Assembly (NCBI GenBank): GCA_016714985.1
Contig: JADKBS010000019.1
Location: 1 to 64,000, forward strand
Direction: 5' to 3'
Source: Saprospiraceae bacterium
GTDB lineage: Bacteria > Bacteroidota > Bacteroidia > Chitinophagales > Saprospiraceae
Length of the DNA stretch: 64,000 bases
Below, piece after piece: positions 1 to 6,593 of this stretch. Position 1 is the first letter of the stretch. Each line of letters opens with the position of its first letter. The notes below the pieces were generated by a model. It was not told the origin of the DNA and ran no database searches. It saw only the letters and a list, made by a program, of their open reading frames with translations. Position numbers and translations under genes: made by a program.

Positions 1-180
1 GAGCGATTTGCCGTGAAGGAATTCTGGCTCGTTGACCCTGCTAATCGTTCGGTAGAAGTTTATTTGATGGAAGGGGATGCCTACCAATTACATGCTTTGG
101 AGGAGGGTGAAGGCAAGGTTGTTTCGACCGTGATTAACGGATTCGTGTTGGAGGTGAAGGAGTTGTTTGAATCGAAATGA
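1..180 (+). CDS. Uma2 family endonuclease (DUF820), C-terminal part
   Basis: This open frame is cut by the left edge and ends in TGA at 178-180. The visible 59 residues start with the VKEFWLVDP motif, followed by alternating beta strands (SVEVYLMEG, a GF-V-EVKELF end). This is the typical C-terminal half of the Uma2/DUF820 PD-(D/E)XK-like fold, where the E/W-L-V-D-P segment lies in the nuclease core. These proteins are common in multiple copies in Bacteroidota and Cyanobacteria. Their biological role is not settled. A strong hairpin terminator follows 30 bp after the stop. The family assignment is fairly secure; activity cannot be judged without the N-terminal half. Confidence 0.7.
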   Translation, partial: ERFAVKEFWLVDPANRSVEVYLMEGDAYQLHALEEGEGKVVSTVINGFVLEVKELFESK

Positions 181-208
181 TTAGGTTTTGAATGATAAAT
201 CCAAAATG

Positions 209-241
209 AAAAGCCTCGAAGTTGCAGCTTCGAGGCTTTTT
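209..241 (+). terminator. Rho-independent terminator
   Basis: A perfect stem AAAAGCCTCGAAG / CTTCGAGGCTTTT around a short TTGCAG-type loop, followed by T residues. It sits 30 bp after the Uma2 stop and is symmetrical (A-run on one side, T-run on the other). It could therefore also stop transcripts from the convergent oxidoreductase gene. Confidence 0.85.
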
Positions 242-369
242 CTATTTATAGGTTCAAAAAAATAGACAAGTGGTGCGATAAAAAACTTCGTTCATTACTT
301 GGACAACGCATTGAATGTCAATGCATTGTGCCTTCTCGAAACTCGCCACTCGCCACTCGAAACCTCTTC

Positions 370-1959
370 TCACAACATCCCAATCCCCGCCAGTTCCGCA
401 TCGCTCACGTTCTTCAGCTTGCGGTTCACGGCGTCCCATTCCACCCGCTTGCCTGTGCGGAACGAGATGGAGGCCATGTGCGCCGACATCGCTTCTTGGA
501 AGCCTTCCTCTAAGCCGCAGCTTACCTTATGACCATTGCGGATAGCACTCAGCCACTCCCGCAGGTGCAGGAAGGTGGAGTCCACCCGCTTGCCATCACG
601 GTAGGTGTACATCAGGCCCTTGTTGGCGAAGTACTTGGCGGTGGCCCCGGTCACGGCGTCCACGCCCTTGGCCCTTGGGTCGTAGGCGTACATCGGCACT
701 TCGAGGCTGACGATGCCTTTTTCAATCATATCCTTGTAGCGGGTTGATTGTGGGTCGGCGTGGATGATGAGCTGTTCGCCGAGTTCCAGCGTGGCATCGT
801 GGCCCATGACGAGGCTGCCCCGGTCGTATTGGTTGCCGAGCGTTGAGCTATAAATAAAGGTCATGCCCTTCTCTTTTCCTGCTTCTTGCGTAGCACCCGA
901 CGTAAAATCGGGGTACTCCATCACCCCTTGGAAAACGTCGGGCACGTCACGCCCGTCACGGTGCGTGTAGATGCCGCCCGATGCGTTGCAACTGGCCGGG
1001 ATGCCCATTTCCAATAGGCAATTGATGCGGTCGTAGTCGTGGGTGAGCAGGTCGCCCGAGAGGCCGGTGCCATACGCCCACCATTTGCGCCAGCGGAAAT
1101 AATGCTCGGCATTGAACGGGATTTTGGGCGCATTGCCAAGGAAGAGGTCCCAGTCAATGGTCTGCGGGTTGCCATTCTCATGGATTTCCCATTGCCAAGC
1201 GCCATTGTCATCGTTGCGGTTGGTGTTCGTCTGCACGAGGTTGATATGGCCCATGACTTTTTTCTTCACCAGTTCCCTCGCTGTGAGGAAGCTCGCCGTC
1301 TGGCGGTGCTGGTGGCCGAGTTGGAACACGAGGCCAGATTTCTTCACGGCATCGTACAGGTCGAAAGTCTCCTTGACCTTGTGCGTCATGCATTTTTCCA
1401 CATAAACGTGCTTGCCCGCTTGTATGGCGGCGATGACCTGTGGTGCGTGCGCATGGTCAGGCGTAGCGATGACGACGGCGTCAATGTTCGGATCTTCGAG
1501 CATCTTGCGGTAGTCACGGTACTGCTTGGGCTTGAAGCCGTCCTTGGTGCCTGCGGCAACGCCGAGTTCGCCCCGCACGTCGAAGGTATCGCAGACGGCC
1601 ACGAGTTGCACGTTCAGGTTCTCCTGTTCGAGGTAGTCCCGAAGGCGGGTGTCCTTGGGGTCTTTGGCGGCGTTTTCCTTCATATCGTTCATCCAGGTTG
1701 GGCTGGCAAAGCCGATGGCCCGGATGAGGTGCTCGCCCCGCCCGCCGTAGCCGATGACGCCGACCCGCAGCACATCGCCCTTCATGGAACCCGTCGGGTT
1801 CGGGGTCGCTGGCTGGACGTTCAGTTCATCGAGGATTTCCTGCTTGATGTCCTCGTCGTGGTCGCTTTTTGCATCGGCACCCAAGAGGAAGGCACCTAGC
1901 ACGGGAACCGCCGCCAAACCCTTGATGGCGTCCCGCCGATTCATTTTATTTTGAGACAT
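370..1959 (-). CDS. Gfo/Idh/MocA family oxidoreductase, Tat-exported
   Basis: 529-residue protein. The N-terminus carries a twin-arginine signal (NRRDAIKGLA with Arg8-Arg9, then a hydrophobic stretch to about residue 28), so export in folded form with its cofactor is expected. A Rossmann NAD(P)-binding motif GVIGYGGRGEHL lies near residues 67-78, and the family's helix/EKP-type region appears as YVEKCMTHK around 190, with Cys replacing the usual Pro. The C-terminal half matches the GFO_IDH_MocA C-terminal alpha/beta domain. Such secreted dehydrogenases generally act on sugars or sugar derivatives; the substrate cannot be deduced. The DoxX gene lies upstream on the same strand with only a repeat-rich 100 bp gap. 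The start is set by the Tat signal. Confidence 0.85.
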   Translation of the reverse strand: MSQNKMNRRDAIKGLAAVPVLGAFLLGADAKSDHDEDIKQEILDELNVQPATPNPTGSMKGDVLRVGVIGYGGRGEHLIRAIGFASPTWMNDMKENAAKDPKDTRLRDYLEQENLNVQLVAVCDTFDVRGELGVAAGTKDGFKPKQYRDYRKMLEDPNIDAVVIATPDHAHAPQVIAAIQAGKHVYVEKCMTHKVKETFDLYDAVKKSGLVFQLGHQHRQTASFLTARELVKKKVMGHINLVQTNTNRNDDNGAWQWEIHENGNPQTIDWDLFLGNAPKIPFNAEHYFRWRKWWAYGTGLSGDLLTHDYDRINCLLEMGIPASCNASGGIYTHRDGRDVPDVFQGVMEYPDFTSGATQEAGKEKGMTFIYSSTLGNQYDRGSLVMGHDATLELGEQLIIHADPQSTRYKDMIEKGIVSLEVPMYAYDPRAKGVDAVTGATAKYFANKGLMYTYRDGKRVDSTFLHLREWLSAIRNGHKVSCGLEEGFQEAMSAHMASISFRTGKRVEWDAVNRKLKNVSDAELAGIGML

Positions 1960-1965
1960 GGTTGG

Positions 1966-2083
1966 ATTGTTGAATTGGTTGAAATTGTTGAATTGGTTGA
2001 AGTAGTTGGGGTTTCAAGTTTCAGGTTTCAAGGCCGTCCACCGTTTTCCGTCCACCGTCTATCGTCCACCGTCCACCGTATTC
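1966..2083. repeat. Short tandem-word repeats
   Basis: The gap between the DoxX gene and the oxidoreductase is made of short direct repeats: TTGAATTGGTTGAA twice, GTTTCAAGTTTCAGG, then several CCGTCCACCGT copies. The last repeats run into the 3' end of the DoxX reading frame and encode its final residues. No matching inverted arm is seen here, unlike the composite hairpins elsewhere in the window. Confidence 0.6.
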
Positions 2084-2559
2084 CGAAAAAGAAGACCATC
2101 CAAGCCTGCCATTTTGCCCGTTGGGAAAACGAGCAGGACGGCGAGTGCGGCCATTTCGATGAGGTTCTTGTTGACGAACAGGTAGCTGCCCTCGGTGGGC
2201 ATGGCGTATTTAACCCCAATGAGCGCCGGGTGCGATAGGAAATACAGCAACAACAACAGGATGCCGCCGACGCAAGCCAAGCGGGTGAAGATGCCGAGCA
2301 GCAGCCCCAGCCCAACGAGGATGAGGCCCCAGATATTCATAAAATCAATGACCTGTAGGACGCTCGGATTGGCGGCCATTTTGTAAAACAGGTTGGCGAA
2401 AGGCCCTTGCGAGTCCATCAGGTAGCCCCCAGCCGACCAGCCGGGGTTCCAGAGTTTGACCACTCCCTCGTAGAGGAGGTGCCAACCGATGAGCATCCGC
2501 AAAATGACCAGCAACCACGTCTGCGCAGGCGTGTAGGAGGAAAGGTTGGTTCCGTTCAT
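2059..2559 (-). CDS. DoxX family membrane protein
   Basis: About 166 residues with four hydrophobic segments. The DoxX/DoxD signature ILRMLIGWHLLYEGVVKL opens TM1, followed by a loop with MDSQGPFANLF, then TM2-TM4 and the closing NKNLIEMAALAVLLVFPTG. Members are inner-membrane proteins linked to quinone or thiosulfate redox chemistry in some organisms, but most have no proven function. The open frame extends upstream to 2604. I prefer the internal Met at 2559 because homologues begin just before the first TM and the extra 15 residues look unrelated. The last residues are encoded by the flanking repeat. Confidence 0.8.
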   Translation of the reverse strand: MNGTNLSSYTPAQTWLLVILRMLIGWHLLYEGVVKLWNPGWSAGGYLMDSQGPFANLFYKMAANPSVLQVIDFMNIWGLILVGLGLLLGIFTRLACVGGILLLLLYFLSHPALIGVKYAMPTEGSYLFVNKNLIEMAALAVLLVFPTGKMAGLDGLLFRNTVDGGR

Positions 2560-2707
2560 TGCAAGTATGTTTAAGGTGAGATATGGCATTGGAATCGTCG
2601 GCAAATTGGGGGGAGCAGGGGAGATGGGGGGTGTTTTTAGTCAGTGTATGAAATGACGTTTGTCAAGGGGAAAGGCAGCAGCCATGCGTGTTTTGACAAT
2701 GTGGGCG

Positions 2708-2733
2708 TTGACAAAAAGGAAAAACTATATTTG
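2708..2733 (+). promoter_or_regulatory. Bacteroidota promoter, shared repeat copy 1
   Basis: TTGAC at 2708 and TATATTTG at 2726-2733 match the Bacteroidota -33/-7 pattern (TTG ... TAnnTTTG). The sequence continues as GCCCGAAACAACAAACC up to the ATG at 2750. The same ~30 bp block recurs at 3345-3375 and 4358-4390, each time just upstream of a gene start. Confidence 0.75.
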
Positions 2734-2749
2734 CCCGAAACAACAAACC

Positions 2750-3145
2750 ATGGCCAAAACAGCAATTCCAATAGAAATCCAGGAGCAAGTCAAACAGTCA
2801 GTTGAAAAATACAACTCGGCGAACAGGGCAAATTACCAAGTGACCTTCAAGGGCAAATATTGCTACCTCTCCCGAATGGACAATCGGAAGACCATCGAAG
2901 CGGATGTAATGCTCAGGGCTGCAAAAGAGCTGGGGCTGCCCGTTAATTTATTCAACCAAGCACCGACTGTGGAAACAAAAATCGGGCGGCTCGAATGGAC
3001 CGGTGACATGGGCAAATGGGGGTTCGCCGTTTTCAAATACAGCCGGGAAACCTACGACGCTGACGAATGGATGTTTCCGGGCAGCGACCTACTCGACGGC
3101 ACCATCGAGGGCGCCATGAAAGCCGGGCATAAAATCTATCCATGA
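2750..3145 (+). CDS. Conserved hypothetical protein, unit 1 gene A
   Basis: 131 residues, no signal peptide or membrane segment. The motifs FKGKYCYLSR (residues ~43-52) and GRLEWTGDMGKWGFAVFKYS (~83-102) resemble a widespread family of small uncharacterised proteins with a YCY strand and a W-x-FA-x-YS strand. I recognise the pattern but know no function. The ATG at 2750 is chosen over the longer frame from 2660 because the promoter-like repeat ends only 17 bp before it; the upstream residues would be encoded by the promoter itself. It overlaps the next ORF by four bases (ATGA), so the two are probably co-translated. Confidence 0.7.
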   Translation: MAKTAIPIEIQEQVKQSVEKYNSANRANYQVTFKGKYCYLSRMDNRKTIEADVMLRAAKELGLPVNLFNQAPTVETKIGRLEWTGDMGKWGFAVFKYSRETYDADEWMFPGSDLLDGTIEGAMKAGHKIYP

Positions 3146-3345
3146 AAATAGATCCTTTTTTCAACAGAAGAAGCCAGCCAGCACCGCCAGTGGCAGGGCC
3201 GGAAGCACAGCGGAAACCAATGGCCTTCACCTTGACCGGGGAGTTGGTGCAGCCTGTGCGGCTGCAATACAAAGTGTTGGATTCGATGCAAGACAAGCAG
3301 TTGCGGTTCGATTTAGCGGGGCTGTGGCTACATTGCACAACATAA
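3142..3345 (+). CDS. Small hypothetical protein, unit 1 gene B
   Basis: 67 residues starting in an ATGA overlap with the preceding stop codon, which suggests translational coupling. The N-terminal third is Pro/Arg/Gln rich (QPAPPVAGPEAQRKP) and likely flexible. The rest (AFTLTGELVQ ... LQYKVLDSM ... LRFDLAGLWL) could form beta strands. No family recognised. The gene ends 6 bp before the second copy of the promoter repeat. Its compact arrangement with gene A is what supports it as real. Confidence 0.5.
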   Translation: MKIDPFFNRRSQPAPPVAGPEAQRKPMAFTLTGELVQPVRLQYKVLDSMQDKQLRFDLAGLWLHCTT

Positions 3346-3358
3346 AACGCTATATTTG
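3333..3358 (+). promoter_or_regulatory. Bacteroidota promoter, shared repeat copy 2
   Basis: TTG at 3333-3335 and TATATTTG at 3351-3358, followed by CCCAAAACAACGAACAA. It is nearly identical to the copies at 2726 and 4364 and lies about 55 bp before the ATG at 3412. Confidence 0.7.
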
Positions 3359-3411
3359 CCCAAAACAACGAACAATCTTATATCTGCACCCCAGCCTTAT
3401 AAATATTCAAG

Positions 3412-3915
3412 ATGACCGTTCAATTAACATCGGACAACAGCCGCAAGCAGCAATTGCTTCACTTGCTGGATTGGCTCAAGGAAATAGGTTTGGTATCCAC
3501 TTATGAGGTAGAGCAAACAATGGATACGCCTACCCCAGTTTCGCACCGTCATCCGTCCAACAACGGCAACTTGTCGCAAGCCGCCAAATCTGCCCTCGAA
3601 AAAGTGGAAAAGCTGAAAGCCCTGGCACCAAACTGGGACAGTTACCAAGCCGACCCGCCCTCCCCTGTGGCGATTGCCTCCAGCCAAGTTTTTATCAAAA
3701 GGGCCGACGAGGACGGGATGAGGGTCTATTTTGTGGCTCCCGGCCGCAATGGCGAAGTGCTGGTGGAGTTCAAAGGCCCAAATGGCAAAGCAGCGGAAAT
3801 CTATTTCGAGCCGCAAGGTGCTGCCGAGGTCTTGCTGTACGACCAAGAGGAATGTGTGCATGAGGGCAGTTTGAATGATAATTATGAGAAACTCACCCAT
3901 TTTTTGAATGCCTGA
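3412..3915 (+). CDS. Conserved hypothetical protein, unit 2 gene A (NWDSY motif)
   Basis: 167 residues, soluble. The N-terminal part is helical (LLHLLDWLKEIGL). The central ALAPNWDSYQADPPSP segment is the 'NWDxYxAxP' hallmark of a large group of uncharacterised bacterial proteins, followed by a strand-rich half with GRNGEVLVEFKG and AAEIYF. Proteins with this hallmark are often encoded directly upstream of a second small protein, as here (8 bp overlap with the next gene). A toxin-antitoxin-like or immunity role is only a guess from gene pairing and from the defence-rich surroundings. Confidence 0.7.
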   Translation: MTVQLTSDNSRKQQLLHLLDWLKEIGLVSTYEVEQTMDTPTPVSHRHPSNNGNLSQAAKSALEKVEKLKALAPNWDSYQADPPSPVAIASSQVFIKRADEDGMRVYFVAPGRNGEVLVEFKGPNGKAAEIYFEPQGAAEVLLYDQEECVHEGSLNDNYEKLTHFLNA

Positions 3916-4291
3916 AATACAAAATACCATCGAAATCCTGCCCGAAGACCGTCTGCTCAGGCGGGTACAGTTCCTCGACCCAAACTTCATCAAGGAGGAC
4001 GGTTCACCTGCTTCTTCGAGCTTTACCCTGAAAAGATTGGAAAACGGCGACCTCGAAGAAGGGCTTTCCACCGATATTGAAAAGTTGACGGCTTACCCGA
4101 CTGCCATTCAAGATGATTCCAGGTTCAGGCTCTACGCTTTGGTGACGGAATTTATCCAAAGCCTTGGCCTGCAATGTGAGCACGACCCTTTGCCGGAAAA
4201 CCATGCCCACGCCTTGATTAAAGGCAATATCAGCCGGAGCATCGCAAGGAAACTGGCCCAACAGGCCATCAAGATTGATTACCCGGAATAG
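3908..4291 (+). CDS. Conserved hypothetical protein, unit 2 gene B
   Basis: 127 residues, overlapping the NWDSY gene by eight bases, so almost certainly co-translated. The C-terminal part CEHDPLPENHAHALIKG followed by SRSIARKLAQQA is a recognisable conserved block (a small strand, 'P-x-N-x-A-H-A', then a basic helix) seen in small partners of NWDxY proteins. No enzymatic motif can be assigned. The histidines at the block could be functional. The third promoter repeat begins about 65 bp after the stop. Confidence 0.65.
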   Translation: MPEIQNTIEILPEDRLLRRVQFLDPNFIKEDGSPASSSFTLKRLENGDLEEGLSTDIEKLTAYPTAIQDDSRFRLYALVTEFIQSLGLQCEHDPLPENHAHALIKGNISRSIARKLAQQAIKIDYPE

Positions 4292-4357
4292 TGGTGGTAT
4301 TGGTTGTTTGAGATTCCAATGCTTCCTGCACCGACAATGCGGAAAGCCACCAAAACA

Positions 4358-4390
4358 AAACGCTATATTTGCCCGAAACAACGAACAACC
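4358..4390 (+). promoter_or_regulatory. Promoter, shared repeat copy 3
   Basis: TATATTTG at 4364-4371 inside a block (AAAACGC before, GCCCGAAACAACGAACAACC after) almost identical to copies 1 and 2. It lies just before the ATG at 4393 of the TIR gene. No clear TTG -33 box is present at this copy. Confidence 0.65.
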
Positions 4391-4392
4391 GC

Positions 4393-5700
4393 ATGTCCGC
4401 ACCCCTTCAGATTTTCATCGCTTATGCCCGCAAGGATGCCAGTTTCCTCGAAGAAATGCGCACCCACTTGTCGCCCCTTGAAAAAATTGGCAAGGCCAAG
4501 GTATGGTACGACGGCAAAATTGAGGCTGGCACCACTTGGGAACAATCCATCAAGGACAACCTCCATAAAGCAGATGTGATACTGCTGCTCGTCAGTGCCG
4601 ATGCCATTGCCTCCGACTATTTTTACGACAGAGAAATGACCGATGCCCTCGCCCGCCATGTAGCGGGCACGGCGAGGGTGGTGCCGCTCATCGTACGGCC
4701 TTGTGCTTGGCAAGAGACACCGCTGAGTGAGTTACAAGCATTGCCAAAAGATGGCTTACCCATCACCGAGTGGACGAACCGGGACGCCGCCTACGCCAAT
4801 GCCGTCAACTCCCTGACGACCACCCTCAACAACATCAGGATGCAAAGGGCCGCCGCTGCCGAGCAGGCCGAGCGGGAGCGCAACCAAACCGAAGAAGAAA
4901 CCCGCCGCCAGCAGGAGGCCGCCGCTGCCGCCGCACAGGAAGCCGAGCGCCGCAAAAAAGAACAGGAACAAGCCGCCGAAAAGCAACGCCAACTCGAAGA
5001 ACAGCGCAAGCGGGATACAGAAGCCGCCGACCGCCGCCGCCAGCAAGAAGAAGCCGACCGCCTGAAAAAAGCCGAAGAAGAGCGCCAACGAAAAGCCGCC
5101 GCCGCCCAACAGCGAGAGCAGCAAATGGCAGCGATGGGCAGCAGCCTCCGCTCGCCCAAGGTATGGGGCAGCGGACTGGTGGGGGTGCTGGCGCTGGTGC
5201 TTGGAACCTGGCTGTGCAACCGGGAACATACAACCACCCTGCCCGAAACCACCACAGCACAGGATACCACCTCCTTGACGGAAAACAAACCCGTGGCCAC
5301 CGACACCCAAGCTGCCACTGGCGTAAAAACCATCTCGCCGGAGCAACTGCCGAAGGACGTGACGGTTGAGCAGCCCAAGAAGCCGGAAGACGACAAGCCA
5401 AAGCCGCCCAAGGAAAAACCTGTTGAAGAAAAAACAAGCACCAAACCCGCTGAAAAAACAGCGGAAGAAACCAAGCCATCTACCTCCGCCCGCAAATCCG
5501 GCTTCGAAATGGTGGCCGTAAAAGGCGGCAGACCTTTACCATGGGCGATGCCAAAGGCGAAAGCGACGAATGCCCCCACGAAGTCACCGTCGGCAGCTTT
5601 TCCATCGGCAAATACGAAATCACACAGGCCGACTGGAAGGCGGTCATGGGCGGCTTCCCAAAAGAACCCGGCAACCCCGGCTGCGACCAATGCCCTGTAG
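4393..5700 (+). CDS. TIR domain protein with coiled coil and TM (5' part of frameshifted TIR-FGE gene)
   Basis: The TIR domain spans about residues 5-140: IFIAYARKDASFLEEM start, KVWYDGKIEAGTTWE loop, VILLLVSADAIASDYFY strand. Glu81 in YDREMTDAL is at the position of the NADase glutamate. A highly charged Ala/Glu/Lys/Arg coiled coil (~155-250), one transmembrane segment (VWGSGLVGVLALVLGTWLC) and a Pro/Lys/Thr-rich linker follow. From about base 5530 the frame is wrong: FEMVAVKGG should continue as TFTMGD, which is encoded in the frame starting at 5541. The last ~60 residues of this frame are therefore not real. The intended protein would have cytosolic TIR and an FGE domain across the membrane or at its C-terminus. 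The ATG at 4393 is preferred to the upstream TTG because of the promoter position. Confidence 0.8.
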   Translation: MSAPLQIFIAYARKDASFLEEMRTHLSPLEKIGKAKVWYDGKIEAGTTWEQSIKDNLHKADVILLLVSADAIASDYFYDREMTDALARHVAGTARVVPLIVRPCAWQETPLSELQALPKDGLPITEWTNRDAAYANAVNSLTTTLNNIRMQRAAAAEQAERERNQTEEETRRQQEAAAAAAQEAERRKKEQEQAAEKQRQLEEQRKRDTEAADRRRQQEEADRLKKAEEERQRKAAAAQQREQQMAAMGSSLRSPKVWGSGLVGVLALVLGTWLCNREHTTTLPETTTAQDTTSLTENKPVATDTQAATGVKTISPEQLPKDVTVEQPKKPEDDKPKPPKEKPVEEKTSTKPAEKTAEETKPSTSARKSGFEMVAVKGGRPLPWAMPKAKATNAPTKSPSAAFPSANTKSHRPTGRRSWAASQKNPATPAATNAL

Positions 5701-6143
5701 AGCGGGTCTCTTGGAACGACATACAAGACTTCCTGAAAAAGGCCAGCGCCAAGTACGGCAAGCGCTACCGCCTGCCCACCGAGGCCGAGTGGGAGTACGC
5801 CGCACGGGGCGGCAACCGCTCCAATGGCCATGCCTACAGCGGCAGCAACTCGCCCGGCAGCGTGGCTTGGTACGACGCCAACAGTGGCAGCAAGACCCAC
5901 CCCGTGGGCGGAAAAACAGCCAACGAACTTGGTATCCATGATATGAGCGGCAACGTCTTGGAGTGGTGCGCCGACCTCTGGAAAGCCTACCCCGGCTGCA
6001 CAGCCTCCGAATGCAAAGATTGCCGTGTGTTGCGTGGGGGCTCATGGTTCCTCGAAGCAGCAAGGCTCCGTTCGGCCGACCGTTACAGTGGCATCCCGGC
6101 CAGCGGGGGCATCTTCAGCGGGTTCCGGGTGGCGCAGGACTAA
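5541..6143 (+). CDS. FGE-sulfatase (C-type-lectin fold) domain, 3' part of frameshifted TIR-FGE gene; candidate DGR target
   Basis: This 200-residue frame continues the TIR gene in the -1 frame. It shows a complete FGE_sulfatase/SUMF1-like domain: TMGDAKGES, VTVGSFSIGKYEITQADWK, PVERVSWNDIQDFLKK, YRLPTEAEWEYAARGG, HDMSGNVLEWCADLW, LRGGSWF and GFRVA at the end. The formylglycine-generating Cys pair is not evident, so it is probably a ligand-binding fold rather than an enzyme. The last ~30 residues vary where DGR-diversified C-type lectins vary (see 6045-6134). A separate gene starting at 5541 is unlikely, because the domain's first strand lies upstream across the frameshift. Confidence 0.75.
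   Translation: MGDAKGESDECPHEVTVGSFSIGKYEITQADWKAVMGGFPKEPGNPGCDQCPVERVSWNDIQDFLKKASAKYGKRYRLPTEAEWEYAARGGNRSNGHAYSGSNSPGSVAWYDANSGSKTHPVGGKTANELGIHDMSGNVLEWCADLWKAYPGCTASECKDCRVLRGGSWFLEAARLRSADRYSGIPASGGIFSGFRVAQD
6045..6134 (+). other. Candidate DGR variable region (VR)
   Basis: Between the GGSW and GFRV motifs 14 of 24 codons end in C with mixed first two bases (TTC, CTC, GAC, TAC, GGC, ATC, AGC ...). They sit at places that are AAC (Asn) in template repeats of known diversity-generating retroelements. Adenine-directed mutagenesis of AAC yields NNC codons, which matches. The right boundary GGGTTCCGGGTGGC is GC-rich, like an IMH element. No template copy is visible in this window, so this is inference. 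Confidence 0.5.
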
Positions 6144-6258
6144 AATAACCCTTTGTCACTTTTACCCTTTTACCCTTTGCCTTTTTAGCTTTTAAAATTT
6201 TAAAAAAAGGGGCGACCTGTCCCGCACTGCTAAGTCGGGAAGCCCCCGATTTTATTTT
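6141..6258 (+). repeat. 3' flank repeat copy 1 with hairpin terminator
   Basis: From the stop codon onward this ~115 bp block matches 7872-7990 with about eight substitutions and two single-base indels. It has a pyrimidine-rich tract (CTTTTACCC words), an AAAATTTTAAAAAAA stretch and a long hairpin at 6209-6246 (GGGGC outer stem, CCCG/CGGG inner stem around CACTGCTAAGT), then a T-rich tail to 6258. It can act as a terminator. A downstream hairpin is also a known feature of DGR targets. Confidence 0.75.
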
Positions 6259-6268
6259 TGAAAAAGGA

Positions 6269-6403
6269 CTATTTCAGCCACCTAAGCCACCCTCCCACCA
6301 TGCGGCCAATCTCGTCGAGGCGCTCTGCAAAGTCCTTGTATCGCAAGGAGTTGTAGAGGCCGAGGTCGTAGCACAGCCGGAAATAGTGGCGGAGGATTTC
6401 GAG
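6269..6403 (-). pseudogene. Remnant of DGR accessory protein Avd (four-helix bundle), C-terminal end
   Basis: The antisense frame encodes 44 residues with LEILRHYFRLCYDLGL, then DFAERLDEIGRMVGGWLRW and a stop. This matches the C-terminal two helices of Avd-type four-helix-bundle proteins (LE-LR---RLA-DL ... EIGR-VGGWLK), which accompany the reverse transcriptase in diversity-generating retroelements. The frame remains open upstream to 6619, but that part shows no family similarity and is low in coding character, so the first helices are missing. It lies 125 bp downstream of the candidate VR, on the opposite strand. Confidence 0.65.
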
Positions 6404-6460
6404 GCCCCATCCCGTCCCAGCTTTTGCTGGGGCAAATACGTCGAAAATGAAAGCGGTGAG

Positions 6461-6468
6461 TACCTTTG
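6461..6468 (+). promoter_or_regulatory. Possible promoter of second TIR-FGE gene
   Basis: TACCTTTG matches the TAnnTTTG -7 box and lies 126 bp before the ATG at 6594. No good -33 box is seen at the right distance, so support is weak. Confidence 0.35.
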
Positions 6469-6508
6469 CGGGAAAGCTGCTTTCTTTATTTGGATGGCCA
6501 GCACAAGC

Positions 6509-6535
6509 TTTCCGAAATCTTGAAGATTTCGGAAA
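6509..6535. repeat. Perfect 11-bp palindrome
   Basis: TTTCCGAAATC and GATTTCGGAAA are exact inverted copies around TTGAA. It is located between the Avd remnant and the second TIR-FGE gene. It may be an operator or a terminator; no T-run follows. Confidence 0.6.
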
Positions 6536-6560
6536 TCTATACCAAACCCTTTCAATAATT

Positions 6561-6582
6561 GCGGGGAAATGAATTTCTCCGC
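6561..6582. repeat. REP-like palindrome
   Basis: GCGGGGAAATGAATTTCTCC followed by GC forms a 9-bp stem with a TGAA tetraloop (one G-T pair). Palindromes of the GCGGCGAAAT-type are typical of REP elements in Bacteroidota. It sits 12 bp before the next gene start, so it may influence that gene's translation. Confidence 0.45.
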
Positions 6583-6593
6583 TACAATACTCG

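Noticed and set aside
5520..5545. Programmed -1 frameshift in the TIR-FGE gene (GTAAAAGGC)
   Set aside because: Lys-tRNA could slip on the AAAA, but there is no heptameric slippery sequence or downstream stimulatory hairpin at a fixed distance. Four other genes have the same type of shift without any such motif.
4756..5939. Long antisense frames across the TIR-FGE coiled coil (196 and 382 codons)
   Set aside because: They mirror the GC-rich, low-complexity coiled-coil codons and encode Ala/Gly/Leu/Cys-rich sequence without domains. The sense strand has clear TIR and FGE motifs.
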